A stretch of 33,342 nucleotides of DNA from Ferrovaceae bacterium (GTDB taxonomy: Bacteria; Pseudomonadota; Gammaproteobacteria; Burkholderiales; Ferrovaceae). The position numbers and the translations under genes are program-made. This document shows positions 1-10,806 of the stretch, in pieces. Position 1 is the stretch's first letter; every line of letters begins with the position of its first letter. The notes beneath the pieces are model-generated. The model did not search any database. It was not told where the DNA came from and worked only from the letters and a program-made list of their open reading frames with translations. The stretch covers positions 1 through 33,342 of the forward strand of contig DAIDLC010000001.1 in the NCBI GenBank assembly GCA_027449685.1, given 5' to 3'.

Positions 1-711
1 GTGGCGGCCTTTGAAGACCAGCATCCCGAATTACGTGGCAAGATTTATTACGAGACCATTCCCCCAGGGTTGGTGGCCCGCCAAATTCAAAACGGTGGCA
101 CCATCACGGTAGGCAACATGACCTGGACAGTCCAGGCGGATGTGTATGCCGCGGGATTGAGGGCGGTCAAGGCCATGGCCCAGCAGGGCTTCATTCAGGG
201 GGCTGTGGTGCCCTACGTCACCAACACCTTGACCATCATGGTGCCCAAGGATAATCCGGCGCATATCCAGACCCTGCAGGATCTTGGGAAGCCAGGAGTC
301 AAACTGGTGATGCCTAATCCCGAGTTCGAGGGAATAGGCCGACAGATCAAGGCGTCACTGGTGAAGGCAGGTGGTGAATCCTTGGAGCGCGCCGTATACG
401 ATACCAAGGTCAAAAATGGGGAGAACCTCATGACACATATCCATCATCGCCAAAGTCCCATGGCGTTGATGAGTGCTCATGCCGATGCCGGGGTCACCTG
501 GATCTCCGAGGCCATTTTTCAGGAACAGGCAGGTAACCCCATCACGCATGTGACGATTCCCGAGGCCTTCAATACCACAGCCATTTATGCAGCAGGCCTG
601 GTCAAGGGGGCGCCTCACCCCGAGGCCGCCAAGGCTTGGCTCGATTTTCTGGTTTCACCGGTCGCGCTGGCCATTTTTGAGCGCTACGGCTTCAAGCCTT
701 ACCAACCCTGA
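1..711 (+). CDS. Molybdate-type (ModA/SBP_bac_11-like) periplasmic solute-binding protein, 5' truncated
   Basis: The reading frame is open from the first base and ends at TGA 709-711, so the signal peptide and first lobe are probably lost at the window edge; the initial GTG need not be the true start. The 236 visible residues look like the second half of a type II periplasmic binding protein for oxyanions. A segment at about residues 77-105 (MVPKDNP, then LGKPGVKLVMPNPEFEG) resembles the ModA hinge region. The stretch IHHRQSP followed by ADAGVTWISEA, and the ending with AKAWLDFLVSP and RYGF, fit the same family. Such proteins deliver molybdate, tungstate, sulfate or a similar ligand to an ABC permease, which would lie left of the window. 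The family call is firm enough, but the ligand cannot be read from this sequence. It converges on the arsR-type gene across a shared hairpin. Confidence 0.75.
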   Translation: MAAFEDQHPELRGKIYYETIPPGLVARQIQNGGTITVGNMTWTVQADVYAAGLRAVKAMAQQGFIQGAVVPYVTNTLTIMVPKDNPAHIQTLQDLGKPGVKLVMPNPEFEGIGRQIKASLVKAGGESLERAVYDTKVKNGENLMTHIHHRQSPMALMSAHADAGVTWISEAIFQEQAGNPITHVTIPEAFNTTAIYAAGLVKGAPHPEAAKAWLDFLVSPVALAIFERYGFKPYQP

Positions 712-714
712 ATT

Positions 715-748
715 CTGAGGTTCCGCAGGAGGGCTTGCGGAACCTCAG
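715..748. terminator. Perfect 13-bp hairpin between convergent genes, probable bidirectional terminator
   Basis: Arms 715-727 (CTGAGGTTCCGCA) and 736-748 are exact reverse complements around an 8-nt loop. The hairpin begins 3 nt after the solute-binding protein stop and covers the stop codon of the convergent regulator gene (745-747). Neither side has a strong T run, so termination may be weak or the hairpin may mainly protect the 3' ends. The position and perfect pairing are seen; the function is inferred. Confidence 0.6.
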
Positions 749-1134
749 GAGTTCACATCGGGAGAAGCCTCCAGGGAAGTCTTATCGTGGCTCGACTCGG
801 CGCTGGTCTCTACCTTGGCGCAAAACTGTTCCTGCAGCGCATGGATGATGGCAATGGATTCCTGACTCTCCACCTTGTAGTAGATATGTTTGCCTTCGCG
901 CCGGGTACTGACCAAGCCTTCTTCCCGAAGCACAGCCAGCTGTTGCGACAAGGTGGGTTGGCGAATGGATAGGGAGGATTCCAGTTCGCTGACGCAGCGT
1001 TCTCCAGAGGCCAAGCGGCACAGCAACACCAATCGATCGGGATTGGCCAGCACTTTCAGCAGTCCGCAGGCGCGGTCCGCTGAAGCGTACATCGATTCAA
1101 AATTCAATTTTTTCAACGCGCTGGAATTTTCCAT
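745..1134 (-). CDS. ArsR/SmtB-family repressor of the SqrR/BigR/YgaV (persulfide-sensing) type
   Basis: A 129-residue winged helix-turn-helix protein. The recognition region IRQPTLSQQLAVLREEGLV (57-75) and the wing RREGKHIYYKV (78-88) are typical of the family. Cysteines are at 23, 39, 47 and 105. C39, at the end of the helix after NPDRLVLL, and C105, in the last helix (EQFC), are 66 residues apart. That equals the C41-C107 spacing of SqrR and the C42-C108 spacing of BigR, which form a polysulfide bridge when reactive sulfur is present. The arsenic-sensor CxC motif is not seen. ATG 1132-1134 has GGAG about 8 nt upstream. The gene diverges from an operon holding SQR, rhodanese and cytochrome bd genes, which supports sulfide-dependent derepression of that operon and probable autoregulation. 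The family is certain; the persulfide-sensing role is inferred from cysteine spacing and neighbours. Confidence 0.88.
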   Translation of the reverse strand: MENSSALKKLNFESMYASADRACGLLKVLANPDRLVLLCRLASGERCVSELESSLSIRQPTLSQQLAVLREEGLVSTRREGKHIYYKVESQESIAIIHALQEQFCAKVETSAESSHDKTSLEASPDVNS

Positions 1135-1155
1135 CTGTTTTTCTCCACACGATGG

Positions 1156-1185
1156 TTGACATTATACCCACAAACAATATATAAA
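1156..1185 (+). promoter_or_regulatory. Sigma-70-like promoter for the efflux/SQR/cyd operon
   Basis: A perfect -35 hexamer TTGACA (1156-1161) is followed by overlapping -10 candidates TATATA (1178-1183, 16-nt spacer) or TATAAA (1180-1185, 18-nt spacer). Transcription would start near 1190, inside the AT-rich palindrome described separately, leaving a leader of about 115 nt before the adaptor gene. Confidence 0.55.
1161..1166 (-). promoter_or_regulatory. Probable -10 box of the divergent regulator gene
   Basis: On the minus strand positions 1166-1161 read TATAAT, a perfect -10 hexamer, 26 nt before the regulator's start codon. No good -35 is seen at the expected distance (about 1184-1189), so an activator or a weak promoter is possible. 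It overlaps the -35 of the plus-strand promoter, so one bound repressor could block both directions. Confidence 0.4.
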
Positions 1186-1188
1186 TAC

Positions 1189-1212
1189 ACATTATGTAAT
1201 ATAATATAATGT
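1189..1212. promoter_or_regulatory. AT-rich palindrome, candidate operator for the ArsR/SqrR-like repressor
   Basis: The 24-bp sequence ACATTATGTAAT / ATAATATAATGT is an inverted repeat with 10 of 12 matching positions per half, including a perfect 7-bp outer arm (1189-1195 against 1206-1212). It lies just downstream of the -10 of the plus-strand promoter and about 55 bp upstream of the regulator start, the usual place for an ArsR-family operator. AT richness alone can create such symmetry, so binding is inferred. Confidence 0.5.
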
Positions 1213-1306
1213 AATCAGCGTTGCATCTTGCCAGATTCAGGCTTAGGCTTTGAGGAGCAGCAGAGCATGGGTGTGCTTCGGATCTGAAATCGATTAGGAG
1301 GAATGG

Positions 1307-2371
1307 ATGGACTCAGGATTGGGCTTTACTACCCGCTGCGTGTTCTGCGCCCTGTTGTGGGTTGGGGTTTTGGGAACCACAACGGGCGCCTTGGCGCAAA
1401 CGCCAGAAACACCCCCGATCGAGGGGGCTCCCTCCGTCTGGTCTCGGATCAGTAGCTTCGATGGCGTGGTGGAGGCCGAGCGACAAACCGTCGTGGCCGC
1501 CCAGGTATCCGGATTGGTGCAGGACATTCTGGTCAAGGTGGGAGAAAGCGTCAAAGCGGGGCAAGTGCTGATTCGTCTCGATGCTCAAGCCGCTGCTCAG
1601 GCGGCAACGGTTCAAGTGGCGCAACTGGAGGCCGCACGCGCTGACCTGGAGGTGGCCACCAAGGACTTCGAGCGCCAAAAGCAATTATTCCAGCAAGACT
1701 ATATCAGCAAAGCGGCCTTCGAACGGGCCCAGGCCCGCTATCAAGCGGCCCAAGCCCAGGCCGGGGCTCACCAGGCCTTGTCTTCTGCGGCCCAAACGCA
1801 GGCTGGATACTACACCTTACGGGCGCCCTATTCGGGAGTGGTGGCGGAAATACCGGCCATGCCAGGAGACATGGCCATGCCGGGCAAACCTTTGCTGACG
1901 CTCTACGATCCTGCCCGTCTTCGAGTGACCGCCGCCGTGCCCCAGGGGGCGTTGGATCCCAACTTGAGCGCACAAAAAGCGAAAATTGAAATTCCGGGGT
2001 TGACCCAACCAAGTGCCTGGATTACTCCCATAGCCATCAGGATTTTCCCCACGGTTGACGCGGCCACGCATACCCAGCAAGTGCGTTTGAGCTTGGCGCC
2101 CAGCCATCTCGTCCTGACTCCAGGACAGTTTGCCCGACTCTGGATTCCTGCCACCCAGCAGAGCATGACGACGGTGCATGTGCCGCTAACGGCAGTAGTT
2201 CGGCGTGCCGAAATGACAGGTCTGTACGTGCTGGATGCCCAGGGGCATCCCTTATTACGTCAGGTTCGACTGGGTCGCGTGATGAACGATCAAGTGGAAG
2301 TACTCAGTGGCTTGGGCCCCGATGAACGGGTGGCCGCAGACGCCCAGGCGGCATTGACTGGAGCGCATTGA
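1307..2371 (+). CDS. RND efflux periplasmic adaptor (HlyD/AcrA-type membrane fusion protein)
   Basis: 354 residues. It links the inner-membrane RND pump to the outer-membrane channel encoded downstream. A signal peptide occupies residues 1-30 with likely cleavage after ALA30, and the protein lacks the lipobox cysteine of AcrA-type lipoproteins. A split biotinyl-lipoyl domain follows (about 60-95, VSGLVQDILVKVGESVKAG; second half about 165-200, LRAPYSGVVAEI). Between the halves sits an Ala/Gln-rich coiled-coil hairpin (about 95-162). Beta-barrel and membrane-proximal domains make up the rest. ATG 1307 was chosen because AGGAGG lies at 1296-1301 with 5-nt spacing; an in-register alternative ATG at 1303 is in another frame. 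It is the first gene of the operon, 7 nt ahead of the permease. The substrate cannot be told from the adaptor. Confidence 0.9.
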   Translation: MDSGLGFTTRCVFCALLWVGVLGTTTGALAQTPETPPIEGAPSVWSRISSFDGVVEAERQTVVAAQVSGLVQDILVKVGESVKAGQVLIRLDAQAAAQAATVQVAQLEAARADLEVATKDFERQKQLFQQDYISKAAFERAQARYQAAQAQAGAHQALSSAAQTQAGYYTLRAPYSGVVAEIPAMPGDMAMPGKPLLTLYDPARLRVTAAVPQGALDPNLSAQKAKIEIPGLTQPSAWITPIAIRIFPTVDAATHTQQVRLSLAPSHLVLTPGQFARLWIPATQQSMTTVHVPLTAVVRRAEMTGLYVLDAQGHPLLRQVRLGRVMNDQVEVLSGLGPDERVAADAQAALTGAH

Positions 2372-2378
2372 GGCCCTC

Positions 2379-5300
2379 ATGAAAAAACACATGGGTATTT
2401 CCGGGCGTATCGCATCCTTTTTTCAGGATGCGCAGATCACACCCTTGCTCGCGCTGGTGGCCTTTTTGCTAGGGGCTTTTGCAGTACTGGTCACCCCGCG
2501 CGAGGAAGAACCACAGATCAACGTCACCATGGCCAACGTGCTGATTCCTTTTCCCGGCGCTTCTGCCGAGGATGTGGAAAAAATGGTGGCCACTCCTGCC
2601 GAGCAGGTGTTATCCCAGATTCAGGGCATCGAACATGTGATGTCTGTATCTCGGCCCGGGTTGGCGGTCCTGACGGTACAGTACAAGGTGGGGGTGCCCA
2701 GTATCGAAGCGCTGGTGCGTTTGTACGATACCGTGAATGCCAATGCCGATTGGCTGCCCCATGGCCTGGGTGCCTTGCAGCCCATCATCAAGCCCAAGGG
2801 AATCGATGATGTGCCCATCGTGACACTCACCTTGTATAGCAAGAATCCCGGCGTGGGGGCGTACGATCTGGAACGTGTGGGTCACAGCATCGAGACCGAC
2901 CTCAAACGGGTACGTGGAACCCGTGAGGTGGTCACTATGGGCGGGCCAGGGCGTGCCGTGCGGGTAGACATCGATCCAGCCCGTCTGTTTGCCACGGGAG
3001 TCAGCCTGGGCCAGATTCGACGCGCTCTGCAAGCGGCCAATCAGGGGTTGCCGCTGGGCGATATTCTCAGCGCCAACCAGGCCATTGCTCTGGAAGCTGG
3101 AGAGTATCTGAAAGATGCGCAGGATGTGGGCGACTTGATCATTGGCGTGCAGCAGGGGCGCCCCATCTATTTGCATGAAGTGGCGCATATTTCCAATGGG
3201 CCCCTCATCCCCAAGCGTTATGTCTGGTATGGCACGAGCGGGTCGCAGGCACAGGAATATCCGGCTGTGTCCCTGAGTATCACTAAAAAACCCGGTGAAA
3301 ATGCCATCGATGTGGCGGATGCCGTGATGCAACGGGTAAGGATTTTGAAGAATACGGTGATCCCCGCCGATGTGACCGTGGCAGAAACGCGCAATTATGG
3401 CGAAACCGCCAACGACAAAGCGAAAAAACTCATTCAGAAATTACTGTTTGCCACCGCCTCGGTGGTGGCCCTGGTCTTCATTGCCTTGGGCCGACGGGAA
3501 GCCGCCATTGTGGGAACAGCGGTGATCCTGACCCTGACCGTAACCTTGTTTGCCTCCTGGGCCTGGGGTTTTACCTTGAATCGTGTGTCGCTCTTTGCCT
3601 TGATATTTTCCATCGGCATTTTGGTGGACGATGCCATTGTCGTGGTGGAGAACATTCATCGGCACCAGCAATTGTTTCCCACCCGATCCTTGCATCAAAT
3701 CATTCCCGGGGCCGTGGACGAAGTGGGCGGGCCCACCATTCTGGCCACCTTGACGGTCATTGCTGCGCTGCTTCCCATGGCCTTCGTTTCCGGACTCATG
3801 GGTCCTTACATGAGCCCCATCCCCATCAATGCCAGCATGGGGATGTTGTTGTCCCTCACCATCGCTTTTGTGGTTACTCCCTGGCTGGCCCGTCTCTGGC
3901 TCAAAGCCGGCCCTCATGGTGCGCACACCCCACCCCTGGCACACACACAGGGGAGTTCAGCCCACACCGTGGTCGAGAGCTCCTTGCATACCGATCGGTC
4001 GCCCACCAACGCGGGTTCAACGCAACAACAGGCCTTTGCTCCTGCGGGCCTGGCTGCCCGTCTCGACCCCTTGTTTCGTAAAATTTTCAAGCCCTTGCTG
4101 GACGAGCAACGGGGTGTACGCAATCGGCGCTTCATGGGGTTAGGCATTGCTGCCTTGATTCTGGTTTCAGTGCTGTTGCCCGCAACTGGACTGGTGCTGC
4201 TTAAAATGCTGCCTTTCGATAACAAGTCCGAATTCCAGGTCGTGGTGGATATGCCCGCCGGCACGCCCTTGGAACGCACCTCGGCCCTGTTGCATGAATT
4301 GGGGGCTTACCTGGCCACAGTACCCGAAGTGACCGACTATCAGGCGTATGCGGGGACTGCTGCGCCCATCAACTTCAATGGTCTGGTGCGTCAGTATTAT
4401 CTGCGTGCCTCCAGTGAACTGGGGGATATTCAGGTCAACCTGGTGGATAAGCACCATCGCAAAGATCAAAGCCATGTCATCGCAACCCGGGTTCGTCCCG
4501 CGTTACAGCAGATCGGAAAACGCTTTGGCGCCAATGTCAAAGTCATCGAGGTGCCGCCAGGGCCTCCGGTGTTGTCTCCCATCGTAGCTGAAGTCTATGG
4601 CCCCGACGCCCAAGGACGGCGCAGTGTGGCACAGGCGGTACGGGCTTTGTTTGCCCGCACCCCGGGCATTGTGGACGTGGACGATAGCAGCATTGCGGAT
4701 GCCCCGCGCAAATTCCTGACGGTGGACCGGCACAAGGCGGCCTTGTTGGGTATTACCCAACAGGAGATTGCCACCACGTTGCAAATGGGGCTTGCGGGAG
4801 AGGCGGTAACCTGGCTGCATGATCAGACCAAATACCCTGCCTCGGCCTGGGTACAGTTACCAGCGGAGCAACAGGGCGATCTGAATTCCTTGTTACAACT
4901 GGGGGTTCACAATGCTCAGGGGCAGTTGGTTCCCCTGCGTGAACTGGTCACGATTACCGATACCCTGCGGGAGCAACCGATTTATCACAAGGATTTGCTG
5001 CCAGTGGATTTTGTGGTAGCCGATATGGCAGGCAAGGTGGACAGTCCCTTGTATGGCATGTTTGCCATGCGCAGCCACCTGGCCCAGATCAAGACGCCTG
5101 GAGGGGGCACCCTGACGGATTATTTCATTCGTCAACCGGACGATCCTTATCGGGGCTATTCCCTGAAATGGGACGGAGAATGGCAAGTGACCTACGAAAC
5201 CTTCCGTGACATGGGTGCGGCTTATGCGGTGGGATTGGTGCTCATCTATTTGTTGGTGGTGTCCCAGTTTAGCTCGTATTTGACGCCGCTCATCATCATG

Positions 5301-5714
5301 GCGCCCATTCCGCTCACCATCATTGGGGTCATGCCGGGGCACGCCTTGCTGGGATCACAGTTTACTGCCACCAGCATGATCGGCATGATCGCTCTGGCGG
5401 GAATCATCGTTCGCAATTCCATCTTGCTGGTGGATTTCATCAATCTGCAAGTGCGTGAGGGGTTGCCCTTTCGCGAAGCCATCGTGCGCTCCGCCATCAC
5501 CCGGGCACAACCCATCATTCTGACGGGGCTTGCCGCCATGTTGGGTGCTTTCTTCATACTGGATGACCCGATCTTCAACGGTTTGGCCATTTCATTGATT
5601 TTCGGAATTTTTGTTTCCACCATCCTCACCTTGGTGGTGATTCCGACGCTTTACTTTGCCGCGTATCAAAATCGTTATAAAACCCTCATTTCCAAACAAG
5701 GAGTCTCTTCATGA
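2379..5714 (+). CDS. RND-superfamily efflux permease (AcrB/HAE1-like), substrate unknown
   Basis: 1111 residues, slightly longer than AcrB (1049). The first membrane segment is at about 19-37, followed by the periplasmic porter region starting TPREEEPQI and FPGASAEDVE. TM4 carries the proton-relay pair D417-D418 in GILVDDAIVVVENI. A second repeat includes the late motif GMIALAGIIVRNSILLVDFI at about 1004-1023. Between TM6 and TM7 (about 508-570) there is a long His/Thr/Ser/Gln-rich linker, with LHTDRSPTNAGSTQQQ inside, that looks low-complexity and unstructured. No methionine-rich CusA-type metal signature was recognised. The gene starts 7 nt after the adaptor and overlaps the next gene by ATGA. 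Operon membership with SQR and rhodanese suggests a sulfur-related or sulfide-toxicity-related export substrate; this is inference. Confidence 0.93.
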   Translation: MKKHMGISGRIASFFQDAQITPLLALVAFLLGAFAVLVTPREEEPQINVTMANVLIPFPGASAEDVEKMVATPAEQVLSQIQGIEHVMSVSRPGLAVLTVQYKVGVPSIEALVRLYDTVNANADWLPHGLGALQPIIKPKGIDDVPIVTLTLYSKNPGVGAYDLERVGHSIETDLKRVRGTREVVTMGGPGRAVRVDIDPARLFATGVSLGQIRRALQAANQGLPLGDILSANQAIALEAGEYLKDAQDVGDLIIGVQQGRPIYLHEVAHISNGPLIPKRYVWYGTSGSQAQEYPAVSLSITKKPGENAIDVADAVMQRVRILKNTVIPADVTVAETRNYGETANDKAKKLIQKLLFATASVVALVFIALGRREAAIVGTAVILTLTVTLFASWAWGFTLNRVSLFALIFSIGILVDDAIVVVENIHRHQQLFPTRSLHQIIPGAVDEVGGPTILATLTVIAALLPMAFVSGLMGPYMSPIPINASMGMLLSLTIAFVVTPWLARLWLKAGPHGAHTPPLAHTQGSSAHTVVESSLHTDRSPTNAGSTQQQAFAPAGLAARLDPLFRKIFKPLLDEQRGVRNRRFMGLGIAALILVSVLLPATGLVLLKMLPFDNKSEFQVVVDMPAGTPLERTSALLHELGAYLATVPEVTDYQAYAGTAAPINFNGLVRQYYLRASSELGDIQVNLVDKHHRKDQSHVIATRVRPALQQIGKRFGANVKVIEVPPGPPVLSPIVAEVYGPDAQGRRSVAQAVRALFARTPGIVDVDDSSIADAPRKFLTVDRHKAALLGITQQEIATTLQMGLAGEAVTWLHDQTKYPASAWVQLPAEQQGDLNSLLQLGVHNAQGQLVPLRELVTITDTLREQPIYHKDLLPVDFVVADMAGKVDSPLYGMFAMRSHLAQIKTPGGGTLTDYFIRQPDDPYRGYSLKWDGEWQVTYETFRDMGAAYAVGLVLIYLLVVSQFSSYLTPLIIMAPIPLTIIGVMPGHALLGSQFTATSMIGMIALAGIIVRNSILLVDFINLQVREGLPFREAIVRSAITRAQPIILTGLAAMLGAFFILDDPIFNGLAISLIFGIFVSTILTLVVIPTLYFAAYQNRYKTLISKQGVSS

Positions 5715-5920
5715 AATCCTGGCAACTCGTTCGCGTCATTGCGGGGGCGTTTATTTTGTTGTCTCTGGCCCTGGGAATTCCTGGCAGTCCAGTGTTTGTC
5801 AACGGCTGGTGGTTGGCCTTCACCGCCTTCGTGGGGCTTAACCTGTTGCAAAGTGGCCTGACACGCTGGTGTTTGATGGAGACGATTCTGCGCAAACTGG
5901 GTTTTAACAGCGGTTGCTGA
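5711..5920 (+). CDS. DUF2892 (YgaP-type transmembrane) small membrane protein, copy 1
   Basis: 69 residues with two hydrophobic helices (about 7-24 and 31-48) and the family's ending LNLLQSGLTRWCLMETILRKLG. The domain is the same as the C-terminal membrane part of E. coli YgaP, a membrane rhodanese. Here it stands alone, and a separate rhodanese gene lies further down the operon. Its ATG overlaps the permease stop (ATGA at 5711-5714), implying coupled translation. The molecular role of stand-alone DUF2892 proteins is not established; transport or membrane docking of persulfide-handling proteins is a guess from context. Confidence 0.85.
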   Translation: MKSWQLVRVIAGAFILLSLALGIPGSPVFVNGWWLAFTAFVGLNLLQSGLTRWCLMETILRKLGFNSGC

Positions 5921-5925
5921 AACCC

Positions 5926-8689
<2,764 letters not shown>

Positions 8690-8692
8690 TTC

Positions 8693-9028
8693 ATGGGGCT
8701 TTTCTCACATTTCATGGCGGCAGTGAGTGGCAAGGAGGAAGGAGCCTTGCCGGCTGATGCCCGGTTGATCGATGTCCGAACCCACCATGAATTCCTGTCC
8801 GGGCATGTGGATGGGGCCTTTAATCTGCCCCTGGATCGCTTCAATCATGACATTCAACGGGTGGTGCCCGACAAGAAAACCCCCGTTATCCTGTATTGCC
8901 GGTCGGGAGCTCGCTCCGGACATGCCTTGGGCGTGATGCGTCAGTTGGGGTATGAACAGGTGTACAACGGGGGGAGTGTGGGCGCTTTGGCACTGCGTTT
9001 GAAAAAAGATATTCGGCATGGGGCTTAA
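8693..9028 (+). CDS. Single-domain rhodanese (sulfurtransferase)
   Basis: 111 residues forming one rhodanese domain. DVRTHHEFLSGHVDGAFNLP (27-46) is the family's substrate-loop region, and the active loop is C69-R-S-G-A-R-S, where C69 would carry a persulfide. Rhodaneses move sulfane sulfur between thiols, so this one could take the product of SQR. No signal peptide or membrane helix is present, so the protein is probably cytoplasmic. It begins 3 nt after SQR and its end overlaps the possible upstream start of CydP. With the DUF2892 proteins of the same operon it provides, as separate genes, the two domains that E. coli YgaP joins in one chain. Confidence 0.92.
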   Translation: MGLFSHFMAAVSGKEEGALPADARLIDVRTHHEFLSGHVDGAFNLPLDRFNHDIQRVVPDKKTPVILYCRSGARSGHALGVMRQLGYEQVYNGGSVGALALRLKKDIRHGA

Positions 9029-9029
9029 C

Positions 9030-9230
9030 ATGTTCAACCCCTTCTCCCGCTCGCGTTGGGGACGAGACATTGCCTTTGTTCTGGTTGTGAAAGTGATTTT
9101 GCTGTTTTTGATTTGGGTTTTTTTTGTTCGTGGTGAAGTCGTGCAAGTAGATGAAGCGCAAATGGCGAAGGCGCTCCATCTGGAATCCCGGTTTTCGCCA
9201 AATTCTGGAGGTATCCATCATGATCAGTGA
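9030..9230 (+). CDS. cydP: CydP-like small subunit of cytochrome bd oxidase
   Basis: 66 residues from ATG 9030 (70 from ATG 9018, which overlaps the rhodanese stop). It starts with FSRSRWGRDIAFVLVVK, then one strongly hydrophobic helix ending in IWVFFVRG, then a short polar tail. This is the pattern of the CydP family of small proteins encoded directly before cydA in many beta- and gammaproteobacteria. The gene overlaps the first codons of cydA by 11 nt. Its role is presumed to be assembly or stability of the oxidase. The identification rests on hydropathy, the FSR...RDIA...LVVK pattern and position. Confidence 0.75.
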   Translation: MFNPFSRSRWGRDIAFVLVVKVILLFLIWVFFVRGEVVQVDEAQMAKALHLESRFSPNSGGIHHDQ

Positions 9231-10779
9231 AGAACTGGTCGACGTGTCACGGCTGCAGTTTGCCGTGACCGCCTTGTATCATTTTCTGTTTGTTCCCCTG
9301 ACGCTGGGAATGGTTTGGATTCTCGTGGTGATGGAAAGTGTGTATGTCATGACGGGCAAACCCGTCTATAAAGACATGACCCGATTCTGGGGCAAACTCT
9401 TTGGGATCAACTTTGCCCTGGGGGTGACTACCGGCATCACCATGGAGTTTCAGTTTGGCACCAACTGGGCGTATTACTCGCATTACGTGGGTGATATTTT
9501 TGGAGCCCCTCTGGCTATCGAGGGATTGATGGCGTTCTTTCTGGAATCCACCTTCATCGGCATATTCTTTTTTGGCTGGGATCGCTTGTCGCGCCCCAAG
9601 CATTTGATGGTAACGTTATTGATGGCCGTGGGGACCAATCTATCAGCGCTCTGGATTCTCATTGCCAATGGCTGGATGCAAAACCCCGTGGGTGCAGAAT
9701 TCAATGTCACCACCATGCGCATGGAATTGCAAAGTTTTGGCGCCCTGATATTCAACCCGGATGCTCAGGCCAAGTTCGTGCATACCGTATCTGCCGGTTA
9801 TGTCACGGCTTCCACCTTCGTGTTGGCCATTTCCTCCTGGTATTTGCTGAAGGGACGCGATGTGGAATTTGCCAAACGCAGTTTTCGTATTGCAGCGGCC
9901 TTTGGGATTGCTTCGGTCTTGTCCGTCATCGTGTTGGGTGATGAATCCGGTTACACCGTGGGTGAGGCACAACAAACCAAAATGGCGGCCATGGAAGCCA
10001 TGTGGGATACAGAACCTGCACCGGCTTCTTTCAATCTGATCGCTGCTCCCAACGAAGCCCTGCAAAAAAATGACTGGGCTGTGGAAATTCCCTGGGTGAT
10101 GGGGTTGATTGGAACACGTTCCGTCACCCAGCAGATTCCTGGAATTCACCAGATCAAGGAAAAAAATCGGCAACGGATCATTTCCGGTATCCAGGCGGTA
10201 CAAGCACTGGAACGGCTGCGGCAAAACAATCAGGACACGCAAGCGCGAAGCCAGTTTGAGGCCCATAAGACAGATCTCGGCTTTGGTTTTCTGGTCAAGC
10301 GCTATGTCACCCGGATGGATGCGGTCACTCCGGAGATCATCCAGAAAGCGGTGGATTCCACGGTGCCCCGGGTGGCGCCCATGTTCTGGGGCTTTCGTTT
10401 GATGGTGCTCCTCGGGGCCTTGCTCCTGGGGCTGTTTGCCACTGCGTTTTATTACACCCTGAAGGGGCGCTGTGAAAACCAGCAATGGCTGCTGCGTTGG
10501 GCACTGATCATGTTGCCGGCTCCATGGCTGGCTTGCGAGTTGGGGTGGTTTGTGGCGGAATACGGGCGCCAGCCCTGGACCATTTACGGGGTCTTGCCAA
10601 CGCATCTGTCGGTTTCTACGCTCACTCCGGGAAATGTGTATGGATCCTTGGCGGGTTTCGTGGGGTTTTATACCGTACTTTTGGTGGTAGAGATGTATTT
10701 GATGGTGAAATTCGCGCGCCTGGGCCCGGGCAGTCTTGGTACGGGGCGATATCTCAATGAACCGGTTTTGGCCCATTGA
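9220..10779 (+). CDS. cydA: Cytochrome bd ubiquinol oxidase subunit I
   Basis: 519 residues, close to E. coli CydA (522). It oxidises quinol and carries hemes b558, b595 and d. Key residues sit at E. coli numbers plus two: H21 (heme ligand), E101 and E109 (proton path and heme b595 region), H188 and M395 (b558 ligands), and K254 and E259 in the quinol-binding Q-loop (GDESGYTVGEAQQTKMAAME). GRQPW is present near the end. The full-length Q-loop marks the long (L) subfamily. The start at ATG 9220 is fixed by GGAGG at 9207-9211; the frame is open 23 codons further upstream. It pairs with cydB 27 nt downstream. bd oxidases of this kind tolerate sulfide that poisons heme-copper oxidases, which fits its place beside sqr. 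Confidence 0.97.
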   Translation: MISEELVDVSRLQFAVTALYHFLFVPLTLGMVWILVVMESVYVMTGKPVYKDMTRFWGKLFGINFALGVTTGITMEFQFGTNWAYYSHYVGDIFGAPLAIEGLMAFFLESTFIGIFFFGWDRLSRPKHLMVTLLMAVGTNLSALWILIANGWMQNPVGAEFNVTTMRMELQSFGALIFNPDAQAKFVHTVSAGYVTASTFVLAISSWYLLKGRDVEFAKRSFRIAAAFGIASVLSVIVLGDESGYTVGEAQQTKMAAMEAMWDTEPAPASFNLIAAPNEALQKNDWAVEIPWVMGLIGTRSVTQQIPGIHQIKEKNRQRIISGIQAVQALERLRQNNQDTQARSQFEAHKTDLGFGFLVKRYVTRMDAVTPEIIQKAVDSTVPRVAPMFWGFRLMVLLGALLLGLFATAFYYTLKGRCENQQWLLRWALIMLPAPWLACELGWFVAEYGRQPWTIYGVLPTHLSVSTLTPGNVYGSLAGFVGFYTVLLVVEMYLMVKFARLGPGSLGTGRYLNEPVLAH

Positions 10780-10806
10780 CGAGCGGCGCAATCAAGGAGA
10801 AATATC

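Noticed and set aside
9643-10791. 382-codon open frame on the minus strand opposite cydA
   Set aside because: Its composition is shadow-like (many His, Gln, Arg), with no ribosome site or family; cydA has all catalytic residues.
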